Assembly (NCBI RefSeq): GCF_937919355.1
Contig: NZ_CALFSA010000243.1
Coordinates: 1 to 27,852 of the forward strand
Direction of reading: 5' to 3'
Source: an uncultured Methanofollis sp.
Lineage (GTDB): Archaea; Halobacteriota; Methanomicrobia; Methanomicrobiales; Methanofollaceae
DNA: 27,852 nucleotides
In this document: in pieces, positions 1 to 7,514 of the stretch
How the letters are laid out: every line of letters starts with the position of its first letter
Numbering within the stretch: the stretch's first letter is position 1
Position numbers and translations under genes: made by a program
Notes under the pieces: generated by a model
The model's database searches: none
What the model was told of the DNA's origin: nothing
What the model saw: only the letters and a program-made list of their open reading frames with translations

Positions 1-717
1 GCGGAAGGTGTTCTCGGCGGTCTTCGTCACCTCGGCGGCGGTCGCGGTCATCGGGATGACGCGGCCTGTGGTGAGGACAGGGGAGTAGAGTTCGACGGCA
101 CGCTTCGTTGAGACCTCTTCGATGCCGCCGACGATGCGGTCGTGCTCGCGGATGTTCCGCAGGAGGCGTCCGACCATCACCCTCTCGGGTGCGTGGGCCA
201 GGGCGAAGTCCTCGCCCGCGACGAGGCCCGACTCCTCCTCCAGGATCTGGCGGGCCATGCCCGCGGTCGTCCCTGGCGTGATCGTCGACTCGAGCACCAC
301 GAGGGTGCCGGGCGTGAGGTACCTCCCGACATTCCTGATCCCCGCGATCAGGGGGGTGAAGTCGGGGAGGAGGTCTTTTTTGTCCTTGAAGGGTGTCTGG
401 ATGGCGAGGGTGACGGCGTCGCACTCGGCGATCTTCGAGAAGTCAGGTGTGCACTCGAACTTCCCGCCTGAGACGACCTTCTGGAGGAGGTCTTCGAGGC
501 CAGGCTCCTCCCCTTTCAGGGGCGACTCGCCCCTGTTGAGCATCGCGATCTTATACCCTGACGTCTGAGAGTCGCGCTGGAAGCCGTAGACGTGCTCGAA
601 CTCCGGGGCGTCGGCGAAGAGCACTGCCGCGGGGATGCCCACGTAGCCCATGCCGATGACGCCGACCCGCCGGATCGGGCCTTTCCGTGCTATGATCGAT
701 GATAGTCTGCTTTTCAT
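1..717 (-). CDS. wecC: Nucleotide-sugar 6-dehydrogenase (UDP-GlcNAc/ManNAc dehydrogenase), 3' end outside window
   Basis: Only the first 239 residues are in the window; the reading frame is open to base 1. After a short basic leader the protein has the NAD-binding Rossmann motif GMGYVG at residues 22-27. Downstream come LAIQTPF, LESTITPGTT and APERVMVGRLL, all typical of the UDP-glucose/UDP-ManNAc dehydrogenase family, which oxidises C6 of a UDP-sugar to the carboxylate with two NAD+. The catalytic cysteine of this family lies further on and cannot be checked. ATG at 717 is the only good start; the SD is weak. It is the last gene seen of the operon that makes UDP-GlcNAc and a 3-acetamido derivative, so it probably makes the uronic acid of that sugar. 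Substrate (GlcNAc, ManNAc or diacetamido sugar) is not resolved, so the symbol is a family label. Confidence 0.85.
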   Translation of the reverse strand, partial: MKSRLSSIIARKGPIRRVGVIGMGYVGIPAAVLFADAPEFEHVYGFQRDSQTSGYKIAMLNRGESPLKGEEPGLEDLLQKVVSGGKFECTPDFSKIAECDAVTLAIQTPFKDKKDLLPDFTPLIAGIRNVGRYLTPGTLVVLESTITPGTTAGMARQILEEESGLVAGEDFALAHAPERVMVGRLLRNIREHDRIVGGIEEVSTKRAVELYSPVLTTGRVIPMTATAAEVTKTAENTFR

Positions 718-786
718 GGTGATCCCGGAACCTGAATGAATATGGGTGTGCAGGAATAAAGTAGCCAGCGATCGGGGAAAAGAAGT
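718..786 (-). promoter_or_regulatory. Spacer with a possible internal promoter for the 6-dehydrogenase
   Basis: This 69-nt gap is the widest inside the downstream half of the sugar operon, where other junctions are 1-nt gaps or ATGA overlaps. On the minus strand it contains CTTTATTCC, about 40-48 nt before the ATG at 717, which could serve as a weak TATA box. No strong Shine-Dalgarno sequence is visible. An internal promoter is an inference only. Confidence 0.25.
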
Positions 787-1698
787 TTAGCCGGAGAGAC
801 TCCCTCTGATCTCCTCGCAGATCCTGAGGTTCTCAAGCCCCTCTGCCGGCGATACCGGGAAGGGCGTGCCGTCGCGTGCCGCCCTGACAAAAGTCTGGAG
901 TTCTATTTTCAGGGGCTCGACCTTGTTCACGAGCACCTTCTCGATGATGTTCTCCTGGCGGTACAGCCCGTTTTCCTGACCGTATGCGCCGGGTTTCCGG
1001 TAGACGTAGACCTCCTGGGTCATGAAGTCGCCTTCGACCGTCAGGTCTTCCTCCTCGACGTAGATCTTCCTGACCTTCTTCGAGGACTTCCTGCTTGCGG
1101 AGAGGTAGACCGGAGTCGTCCCGAAGGTGAAGAGGGCCCCGGCGATATCTGTGGTGCCGCTGCCTGCAAGGGTGTACGGGCCGTTGAAGAGGGCGTGGAA
1201 GACGATGTCGATGTCGTGGATCATCAGGTCCTCGACGACCGACGACCCGGTTACCCGTGCCGATGCCGGGTTGTGCCGGGAGACCTGGACATAGAGGGGA
1301 TCTCTGACGAGCCTTTTCACTTCGTCGACGACCGGGTTGAAGCGCTCGATATGGCCGACGCCGACGGTGACGTCGTCGGGGATCAAACCGAGGAGTTGTT
1401 TTCCCTCCTCGCTGGTGAGACAGATCGGCTTCTCGATGAGTGTGTGCACCCCGGCCCCGATCACCTGCCCTGCCGTCGAGAAGTGGTACGGCGTCGGGAC
1501 GGCGACGGAGACGCACTCGGCCTTCCTGAGGAGTTCGTCCATCGAGGTGCAGACCTCGGCGCCGGTGGCGGCCGCCACTCTCTCTGCGGCCTTCTGGTCG
1601 AGGTCGTAGACGTACGTCGTCCCGACCTCCTTCAGTTCGGTGTAGACCCGCACATGGTTCCTGCCCATCGTGCCGGTGCCGATAACGCCTGCGTCCAT
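787..1698 (-). CDS. Gfo/Idh/MocA-family dehydrogenase, probable UDP-GlcNAc 3-dehydrogenase
   Basis: 303 residues. The N-terminal Rossmann motif VIGTGTMGRNH starts at residue 5, the EKP motif with the family's catalytic lysine is at 89-91, and GVGHIERFNP follows, which is characteristic of WbpB-like and methanogen UDP-GlcNAc 3-dehydrogenases. The enzyme would oxidise C3 of UDP-GlcNAc (or of its uronate) with NAD+, giving the 3-keto sugar used by the adjacent aminotransferase. The frame is open 43 codons further upstream, but that stretch lies inside the preceding gene, and the Rossmann fold begins exactly at ATG 1698, so that start was chosen. It lies 1 nt after the stop of the aminotransferase gene, so the two are probably translationally coupled. 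Exact substrate is inferred from the neighbours. Confidence 0.88.
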   Translation of the reverse strand: MDAGVIGTGTMGRNHVRVYTELKEVGTTYVYDLDQKAAERVAAATGAEVCTSMDELLRKAECVSVAVPTPYHFSTAGQVIGAGVHTLIEKPICLTSEEGKQLLGLIPDDVTVGVGHIERFNPVVDEVKRLVRDPLYVQVSRHNPASARVTGSSVVEDLMIHDIDIVFHALFNGPYTLAGSGTTDIAGALFTFGTTPVYLSASRKSSKKVRKIYVEEEDLTVEGDFMTQEVYVYRKPGAYGQENGLYRQENIIEKVLVNKVEPLKIELQTFVRAARDGTPFPVSPAEGLENLRICEEIRGSLSG

Positions 1699-1699
1699 T

Positions 1700-2779
1700 C
1701 TAGACCACCTCGTTGATCGTGTCGCATATGTATGTGCGTTCTTCGTCCGATACCGCCGGGTGGACGGGGATGGAGAAGACAGAGTCTGCAAGAGATTCGG
1801 CGACCGGGCAGGAGTCGGCCCCTGCATAATACGGCTGCCTGTTCAGGGCGATCGGGTAGTGAACGGCGCAGCCTATCCCCTTCTCCCTCAGTGCCGCCAT
1901 CAGGTCGTCCCGCGAGAGGGACGCATCCCCTGTCACACGCAGCACGTACTGGTGGTAGACATGGGTCATGCCCGCCGCCACCGGCGGCGTGAGGACCCCG
2001 GCGGCATGGATGTGGTCGTCATAATACGCCGCGTTCTCCTGCCGGCGCCTGTTGAATCCGTCGAGTTTTTTCAGCTGCACCCGGCCGATCGCGGCGGCGA
2101 TGTCGGTGAGGCGGTAATTGTAGCCAAGTTCTGTGTGGAGGTACTTGTCTGCCTGGCCGTGGTTGATCACCCGGCGGAGGCGGGCGTCGTAGTCGTCCGA
2201 CGACGTCGTGACCATACCGCCCTCACCTGTCGCCATGTTCTTCGTGGCATAGAAGGAGAAGCAGGCGAGGTCGCCGAGGGACCCGGTCCTCTTCCCGTGG
2301 TACTCTGCCCCGTGGGCCTGGGCGGCGTCCTCGATGAAGACGAGGTGGCGGTCGTCGCAGACCTCCCGCAGGGCCCCGGCGTCGCAGGGCTGGCCGTAGA
2401 GGTGGACGCCGATCACGGCCTTTGTCCGCGGCGTGATCCTGTCGTGGACACTCGCCGGGTCGATGGTGAAGAGGTCGGGGTCGACGTCGGCAAAGACCGG
2501 CGTGGCGCCGCACATCGAGACCGAGGACGCGGTCGCAAAGAAGGTGAAGGCCGGGACGACCACCTCGTCCCCCGGCCCGACACCGGCGGCAAGGAGAGCC
2601 GCATGGAGTGCCGCCGTGCCCGAGTTGACGGCGACGGCGTGTTTGACCCGGCAATATGCTGCGAATTCCTGCTCAAATGCTGTGGTGACCGGGCCCTGGG
2701 CGATCATACCTGAGGCCAGGACCGCTGTCACGGCGTCCGCTTCCTCTGCCCCGAGAAGGGGGTGTGCGATCGGGATCAT
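1700..2779 (-). CDS. DegT/DnrJ/EryC1 PLP-dependent aminotransferase, probable UDP-3-keto-GlcNAc 3-aminotransferase
   Basis: 359 residues, normal for this family. It opens with MIPIAHPLLGAEEADAV, has the cofactor phosphate motif SGTAAL at 53-58, the EDAAQAHGA segment at 150-158, and the Schiff-base lysine in SFYATKNMATGEGG at K180. It would transfer an amino group, usually from glutamate, to C3 of the keto sugar made by the dehydrogenase downstream, as WbpE does. ATG 2779 was chosen over an upstream frame extension that lies within the acetyltransferase gene. Gaps to both neighbours are 1 nt, which fits a translationally coupled dehydrogenase-aminotransferase-acetyltransferase unit. Confidence 0.88.
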   Translation of the reverse strand: MIPIAHPLLGAEEADAVTAVLASGMIAQGPVTTAFEQEFAAYCRVKHAVAVNSGTAALHAALLAAGVGPGDEVVVPAFTFFATASSVSMCGATPVFADVDPDLFTIDPASVHDRITPRTKAVIGVHLYGQPCDAGALREVCDDRHLVFIEDAAQAHGAEYHGKRTGSLGDLACFSFYATKNMATGEGGMVTTSSDDYDARLRRVINHGQADKYLHTELGYNYRLTDIAAAIGRVQLKKLDGFNRRRQENAAYYDDHIHAAGVLTPPVAAGMTHVYHQYVLRVTGDASLSRDDLMAALREKGIGCAVHYPIALNRQPYYAGADSCPVAESLADSVFSIPVHPAVSDEERTYICDTINEVV

Positions 2780-2780
2780 A

Positions 2781-3374
2781 TCAGTCGCACATCTCCGCAG
2801 GAAGGTCGACAAAGCGTGCCGGCGCCCCGATCGCCATCGTCCTGGCCGGGACGTCATGGGTGACGACGGCACCGGCGGCGACGAGCGCCCCCTCGCCGAT
2901 CGTGATCCCCGGGAGGATCACCGCGCCCGCCCCGATGGAGACGCCGTCCCTCACCACAGGGCCCTGGAGGGGCGGCCGGCCCCGAGGCGGGTAGCGGTCG
3001 TTTGTCAGGACGGCGTTCGGCCCGATGAAGACGTTGTTCCCGATCATCGTGTTCGTCGGGATGTAGACCATGCTCTGGAGAGAGACGTGGTTTCCGAGGA
3101 CGCAGTCCCCCTCGATCACGGCCGACGTACCGACGGCGACATGGTCGCCGATCTTTGTCCTCTCCCTGATCAGCACGTTATGCCCGCTCGAGAACTCGTC
3201 CCCGATCTCGACGTCGCAGTAGATGATCGTCCCCGACCTGAGGACGGCGTTCTTCCCGATGACAGTGCCAGGATAGTCCTTCTGGTCAAGCCTGTCCCGT
3301 GACGGGAAGCCGAGAGTCACCGGCTCGAAGACGCGTGCGCCATCTCCCAGCCTGTTTTTGCCATATTCTATCAT
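2781..3374 (-). CDS. Left-handed beta-helix (hexapeptide) acetyltransferase, WbpD-like N-acetyltransferase
   Basis: 197 residues built almost wholly of imperfect hexapeptide repeats of the type [LIV]-G-x4 (for example VIGKNAVLRSGTI, VEIGDEF, KIGDHVAVG), the signature of left-handed beta-helix acyltransferases. The stretch TNDRYPPRGRP and the end GAPARFVDLP match sugar-nucleotide N-acetyltransferases such as WbpD. It would acetylate the 3-amino group of the sugar using acetyl-CoA, completing a 2,3-diacetamido sugar. The ATG at 3374 overlaps the glmS stop as ATGA (3371-3374), which fixes the start. A longer reading frame upstream lies inside glmS and is rejected. Substrate is inferred from the dehydrogenase and aminotransferase immediately downstream. 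Confidence 0.87.
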   Translation of the reverse strand: MIEYGKNRLGDGARVFEPVTLGFPSRDRLDQKDYPGTVIGKNAVLRSGTIIYCDVEIGDEFSSGHNVLIRERTKIGDHVAVGTSAVIEGDCVLGNHVSLQSMVYIPTNTMIGNNVFIGPNAVLTNDRYPPRGRPPLQGPVVRDGVSIGAGAVILPGITIGEGALVAAGAVVTHDVPARTMAIGAPARFVDLPAEMCD

Positions 3375-5110
3375 TCGACGGTCACACTCTTTGCAAGGTT
3401 CCTTGGTTTGTCGATGTCCCTGTTTAAAGCACATGCAGTGCGGTAGGCGAGGAGTTGCAGGACGACGGAGACGGTGAGCACCCTCACCATCGGGTGGTCG
3501 TCGGGCACAGGGATGAAGATGTCGACGACATGTTCCACCTCCGTGTCTCCTTCGACGCCGATGCCGATGATCGGTGCCCCTCTCGCCTTCATCTCCTTGA
3601 TATTGGAGAGCATCACGCCGTAGGTCCTGCCCGGCATGCATATGGCGACGACGGGCGTTTCCGGGGAGAGCAGTGCGAACGGCCCGTGCTTGAGTTCGCC
3701 TGCGGCATAGCCTTCTGCATGGATGTAGGAGATCTCCTTCATCTTCAGCGCCCCTTCGAGGGCGACCGGGTAGAAGACGCCCCGCCCGACATAGAACATC
3801 TCCTCTGCCCCTGATATTAAAGCGACGGCTTTGCCGAGTTCTGAGGAGAGCACACGCTCGATAGAGCAGTGGGCGTGGACGAGGACGTCGTCGAACTGCC
3901 TGTCGCACATCGTGTTCACCATAGCCATGAAGACCGCAAGCTGTGCGGTGAACGACTTGGTGGCGGCGACACTGATCTCAGGTCCGGCGCACATGAAGAG
4001 AGTCCAGTCCGCCTTCCTGGTGATCGTACTCCCGAGGACATTTGTGATGGCAAGGGCCGGGCAGTTGTGCGCCTTTGCCTGGTCGATCGCCGCGAGGGTG
4101 TCTGCTGTCTCTCCTGACTGGGAGACGGCGATGACAAGTTCGCGGATGGGGGGAGCGTAATACTTGAACTCTGAGGCGAGTTCGACATTGACCCTCTTCC
4201 TGCCATAATACTCGGCGAGGTAACGGAAGATGAGGGCTGCGTGGTACGACGTCCCGCAGGCCGCCACCGTCAGTTCAGGTGCGATCCTGACCATGGCAAG
4301 GCGACTGTCCCCTTCGAGGCCCTTGATGGTGTTGTAGAATGCCTGGGGTTGTTCGTAGATCTCCTTGAGCATGTAATGCGTGAACCCCCCTTTCTTTGCA
4401 TCGTCCACGCTCCAGGTGATATGGTCGACCTGTCTTTCGACGGGTATTCCGTCGTGGTAGACATCGATCCGGGCGGGGGTGAGGGCGGCGATGTCACCGT
4501 CCTCGAGGAAAGTCACACGCTCGGTGTGGTCGAGGAGGGGGGTGACGTCTGAGGCGCAGAGCATCTCGCCGTCGCCGATGCCGAGGACGAGCGGACTGCT
4601 TCTGCGGGCGGCAACGATTCTCGGGTCGTCCTTTGCGAGGGCCAGGATCGCATAGGATCCTTCGAGGTGGCGGACGGTCTCGGTGACGGCGGCGAGGAGG
4701 TCGCCGGTGTAATACTCTTCAATGAGGTGTGCGATCACCTCGGTGTCCGTCTCGCTCCTGAAGTGGTGGCCTTTCTCGGTGAGTTTTCTCCTGAGCACGG
4801 CGTAGTTCTCGATGATACCGTTGTGGACGACGGCGATCGCGCCGGTGCAGTCGGTGTGGGGGTGGGCGTTCTGCTCGTTGGGGACGCCGTGCGTCGCCCA
4901 GCGGGTGTGGCCGATGCCGATGGTCCCGCTGAGCGCCGAGAGGTCGAGGTGGTTGTCCGAGATCCTCCCTGTCTTTTTGACGACCCTGATATCTCCGTTT
5001 TCCGTTGCGACGCCGAAGGAGTCATACCCCCGGTACTCCAGGCGCCTGAGGCCCTCGATGATCAGGGGCGCCGCGTCCCTCCAGCCGATATATCCTACTA
5101 TCCCGCACAT
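3371..5110 (-). CDS. glmS: Glutamine--fructose-6-phosphate aminotransferase (isomerizing)
   Basis: 579 residues, close to the usual length. It begins MCGIVGYIG; Cys2 becomes the N-terminal nucleophile of the glutaminase domain once Met is removed, which makes ATG 5110 the correct start rather than a codon three triplets earlier. Glutaminase motifs include HTRWATHG at 68-75. The second half has two SIS domains (ACGTSYHAAL, AVSQSGETADT, ATKSFTAQLA) and ends DKPRNLAKSVTVE, the classic GlmS C-terminus. It converts fructose-6-P and glutamine to glucosamine-6-P, the entry step to UDP-GlcNAc. It lies between the nucleotidylyltransferase genes and the acetyltransferase, so precursor supply and sugar modification are in one operon. 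Confidence 0.97.
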   Translation of the reverse strand: MCGIVGYIGWRDAAPLIIEGLRRLEYRGYDSFGVATENGDIRVVKKTGRISDNHLDLSALSGTIGIGHTRWATHGVPNEQNAHPHTDCTGAIAVVHNGIIENYAVLRRKLTEKGHHFRSETDTEVIAHLIEEYYTGDLLAAVTETVRHLEGSYAILALAKDDPRIVAARRSSPLVLGIGDGEMLCASDVTPLLDHTERVTFLEDGDIAALTPARIDVYHDGIPVERQVDHITWSVDDAKKGGFTHYMLKEIYEQPQAFYNTIKGLEGDSRLAMVRIAPELTVAACGTSYHAALIFRYLAEYYGRKRVNVELASEFKYYAPPIRELVIAVSQSGETADTLAAIDQAKAHNCPALAITNVLGSTITRKADWTLFMCAGPEISVAATKSFTAQLAVFMAMVNTMCDRQFDDVLVHAHCSIERVLSSELGKAVALISGAEEMFYVGRGVFYPVALEGALKMKEISYIHAEGYAAGELKHGPFALLSPETPVVAICMPGRTYGVMLSNIKEMKARGAPIIGIGVEGDTEVEHVVDIFIPVPDDHPMVRVLTVSVVLQLLAYRTACALNRDIDKPRNLAKSVTVE

Positions 5111-5152
5111 GGTAATCACGAATCCGGCTAACTCTGCTACTCCCCTGCGATC

Positions 5153-6304
5153 CTATAATAGTTTTGCCCCATCGGGTATCTCTCCATAAATCGTTTTTCC
5201 GTCATCGATGACCACATCGTTCCCCACGATGCAGTTCCTGAAGATACAGAATGGTGCCGAACGCATCTGGTCCCCGATGATCGCCCCGAACTTCGCCCCG
5301 ATCATCTCTCTCTCTATCGAGAAGATCGTCTTTGTGGGGAAGGTGGTGGCGTGGTCGCCGAGGTGCGACCCGGTGCCGACGACCGCCTCGGTGATCCGGG
5401 AATGGGAACCAATGTTCACGTCGTCGAGGACGACCGACTGGCCGATCATGGTGAAAGGTTCGACCCGTACCCTGGCCCCGATGCTCGTCTCCGGCATGAC
5501 GACACAGTTTGCGCCGATGTCGCAGTCGTCTCCGATGACTGCCGGCCCCATGATGGTGGTGTTCGGGCCGATGGTCGTCCCCTTCCCGATGGAGACCCTG
5601 CCCCTGATCACAACGCCGGGCCCGCTCCTGCCTGCCCGCTCCTGCCTGACGTCACGCAGGAGTGCGGCGTTCAGTTTGAGGAGGTCCCAGGGGTAGACGG
5701 CGTCCTGCCAGTCTGCGGCGGCGACGGCCTTCAGGGGGGTGCCCGCCCTGATCATCCTGTTGACGGCGTCCGGGATCTCCGTCTCCTCGAGGTACCTGAG
5801 GAAGGAGGGGTCGAGGGAGAAGATGCCGGTCGAGACGGTAAATCCCGGTGCTTCCTGGGGTTTCTCGATCACTTCCTTCACCAGGCCGTCCTTGATGACG
5901 AGGACGCCGAAGTTCGAGGGGTGCGGGTGCTCCCAGGTGAGCACGGCGTTTTTCTCCCGCATGATCCTGGCGATGGAAGCGGTGTCGACATAGTTGTCGC
6001 CCGGGAGGAGGAGGAAGTCGCCGGTGATCAGGGGTGCGGCGCATGCCAGGGCATGGGCGGTGCCAAGTTGTTTCTCCTGCACGACGACCCTGACCGGGAC
6101 GTCCAGGGTGTTGAGGTGGCGGATGACATGCTCCTTTTTGTAGCCGACGACGACGATGATCTCCCTGATCCCGTTCTTCTCCAGGGCCCTGATGATGTAC
6201 TCCAGGATCGGTCTGTTCGCCACCGGTACCATCGCCTTGGGCATTGTATGGGTGAGGGGCCTGAGCCTTTTTCCCTCGCCTGCTGCGAGAATGACTGCCT
6301 GCAT
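5153..6304 (-). CDS. Sugar-1-phosphate nucleotidylyltransferase with C-terminal beta-helix (first of a tandem pair; acetyltransferase site not evident)
   Basis: 383 residues. The N-terminal half is a nucleotidyltransferase: LAAGEGKRLRPLT at 6-18, PKAMVPVANRPILEY at 22-36, LGTAHALA at 80-87 and metal-binding PGDN at 101-104. From about residue 230 it turns into hexapeptide repeats (VVIRGRVSIGKGTTIGPNT onward). The beta-helix has no counterpart of the H-x2-Y and NFGAGT segment present in the neighbouring paralog; the equivalent region reads GDHATTFPTKTIF. It may therefore only transfer nucleotidyl groups (for example glucose-1-P to UDP- or dTDP-glucose, or GlcNAc-1-P to UDP-GlcNAc). ATG 6304 is 10 nt beyond the stop of the paralog. 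42 nt separate it from glmS. Confidence 0.88.
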   Translation of the reverse strand: MQAVILAAGEGKRLRPLTHTMPKAMVPVANRPILEYIIRALEKNGIREIIVVVGYKKEHVIRHLNTLDVPVRVVVQEKQLGTAHALACAAPLITGDFLLLPGDNYVDTASIARIMREKNAVLTWEHPHPSNFGVLVIKDGLVKEVIEKPQEAPGFTVSTGIFSLDPSFLRYLEETEIPDAVNRMIRAGTPLKAVAAADWQDAVYPWDLLKLNAALLRDVRQERAGRSGPGVVIRGRVSIGKGTTIGPNTTIMGPAVIGDDCDIGANCVVMPETSIGARVRVEPFTMIGQSVVLDDVNIGSHSRITEAVVGTGSHLGDHATTFPTKTIFSIEREMIGAKFGAIIGDQMRSAPFCIFRNCIVGNDVVIDDGKTIYGEIPDGAKLL

Positions 6305-6314
6305 CTCTCTTCAC

Positions 6315-7514
6315 CTACCTGATGATCGTCCTCTCGGCGACGGTCCCTTCGACGAGACAGTGGGGGCCGATGAGGGAGTAACTCCCGATGACGCTCCCCA
6401 CGTTGACGGAGCAGTTGATCCCGAAGAGGACGTGGTCGCCGACGATAGCCCCGAACTTCTTTCTGCCCGTCGACCTGCCGCTGGCCCTGACGATGCCGTG
6501 GTCGTGCCTGAGGTTTGCGATCTTCGTCCCGGCGCCGAAGTTGCAACCGCTCCCGATGACAGAGTCGCCGATATAGTTGAAGTGCGGGACCTTTGTCTCC
6601 GGGAAGATGATCGAGTTTTTGATCTCGACGGCGTGGCCGATGTGGCAGCGGTCGCCGATCGCGGTCGAGCCGCGGAGATAGGCGTGGGGCCCGATGGTGC
6701 ACCCCTCCCCGATGATGCAGTCCCCTTCGATATATGTCCCGGCCTTGACGACCGAACCCTTCCCGAGGATGAGTTTCCCGTGGACGACGACGCCGTCCTC
6801 TATCTCCCCCCCGGAGGCCGGTTTCATGCCGGCAAGGAGGGTGGCGTTGGCGTCGAGGAGGTCCCAGGGCGACCCGACGTCCATCCAGGTCGCGAGGGGG
6901 TGCGCCCGCAGTCGCCCCTCTCTAATGTACTCCGCAAGGGCGTCGGTCAGTTCGTACTCCCCGCGGCCCGAGAGAGAGACCTCTTCGAGGAGGTCGTAGA
7001 TCCCGGCGTCGAAGAGGTACACTCCCGCGTTGATGGTCCGGCTCTTCGGGTGCGGCGATTTTTCTTCGAGGCCGGTGATGCGGTCGCCCTCCGTGGTGAC
7101 GACGCCGTAGTCCTGCGGGTGGTCTGACGCGTAGATGCCCATGCAGGGTGCGTCCATCTGGCAGAGGGCGGCAAGGTCACGGGTCTCCACGATCATGTCG
7201 CCGTTGAGCATCAGGAACCGACCGCTCACAAGTCCCTTTGTGGCGAGGAGGGCGTCAGCCGTACCTAACTGGTGACGCTGGGGGACGTAGCGGATGGAGA
7301 CGCCGAGGCGTTCGCCGTCGCCGAACCACTCCCGCACTTCTCTCTCGCCGTAGCCGACGACAAGGATGATCTCGGTGATCCCGGCGTCCCGCACGGCGTC
7401 GACCAGGTGTTCGAGCATCGGCCTGTTGGCGATGGGAAGCATAACCTTCGGCCTCTCTGCGGTGAGCGGACGCATCCGCTTTCCCTCGCCGGCGGCAAGG
7501 ATGACGCACTTCAT
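6315..7514 (-). CDS. glmU: Bifunctional sugar-1-phosphate nucleotidylyltransferase / glucosamine-1-phosphate acetyltransferase (archaeal GlmU type)
   Basis: 399 residues. The nucleotidyltransferase domain has LAAGEGKRMRPLT at 6-18, LGTADALL at 83-90 and NGDM at 104-107. The C-terminal beta-helix (from about 240) keeps the segment H311-F-N-Y314 followed by NFGAGTKIANLR at 325-336, which corresponds to the acetyltransferase site described for the crenarchaeal homologue ST0452 (His308, Tyr311, Asn331). It would acetylate glucosamine-1-P and uridylylate GlcNAc-1-P to give UDP-GlcNAc. The ATG at 7514 overlaps the glmM stop as ATGA (7511-7514), so product of GlmM feeds directly to this enzyme. The symbol is by function; archaeal enzymes differ from bacterial GlmU in domain details. 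Confidence 0.9.
   Translation of the reverse strand: MKCVILAAGEGKRMRPLTAERPKVMLPIANRPMLEHLVDAVRDAGITEIILVVGYGEREVREWFGDGERLGVSIRYVPQRHQLGTADALLATKGLVSGRFLMLNGDMIVETRDLAALCQMDAPCMGIYASDHPQDYGVVTTEGDRITGLEEKSPHPKSRTINAGVYLFDAGIYDLLEEVSLSGRGEYELTDALAEYIREGRLRAHPLATWMDVGSPWDLLDANATLLAGMKPASGGEIEDGVVVHGKLILGKGSVVKAGTYIEGDCIIGEGCTIGPHAYLRGSTAIGDRCHIGHAVEIKNSIIFPETKVPHFNYIGDSVIGSGCNFGAGTKIANLRHDHGIVRASGRSTGRKKFGAIVGDHVLFGINCSVNVGSVIGSYSLIGPHCLVEGTVAERTIIR

Noticed and set aside
5351..6322. Long plus-strand open frames opposite the nucleotidylyltransferase and glm genes
   Set aside because: Asp/Val/Gly-rich translations antiparallel to strongly conserved genes, expected in GC-rich coding DNA.
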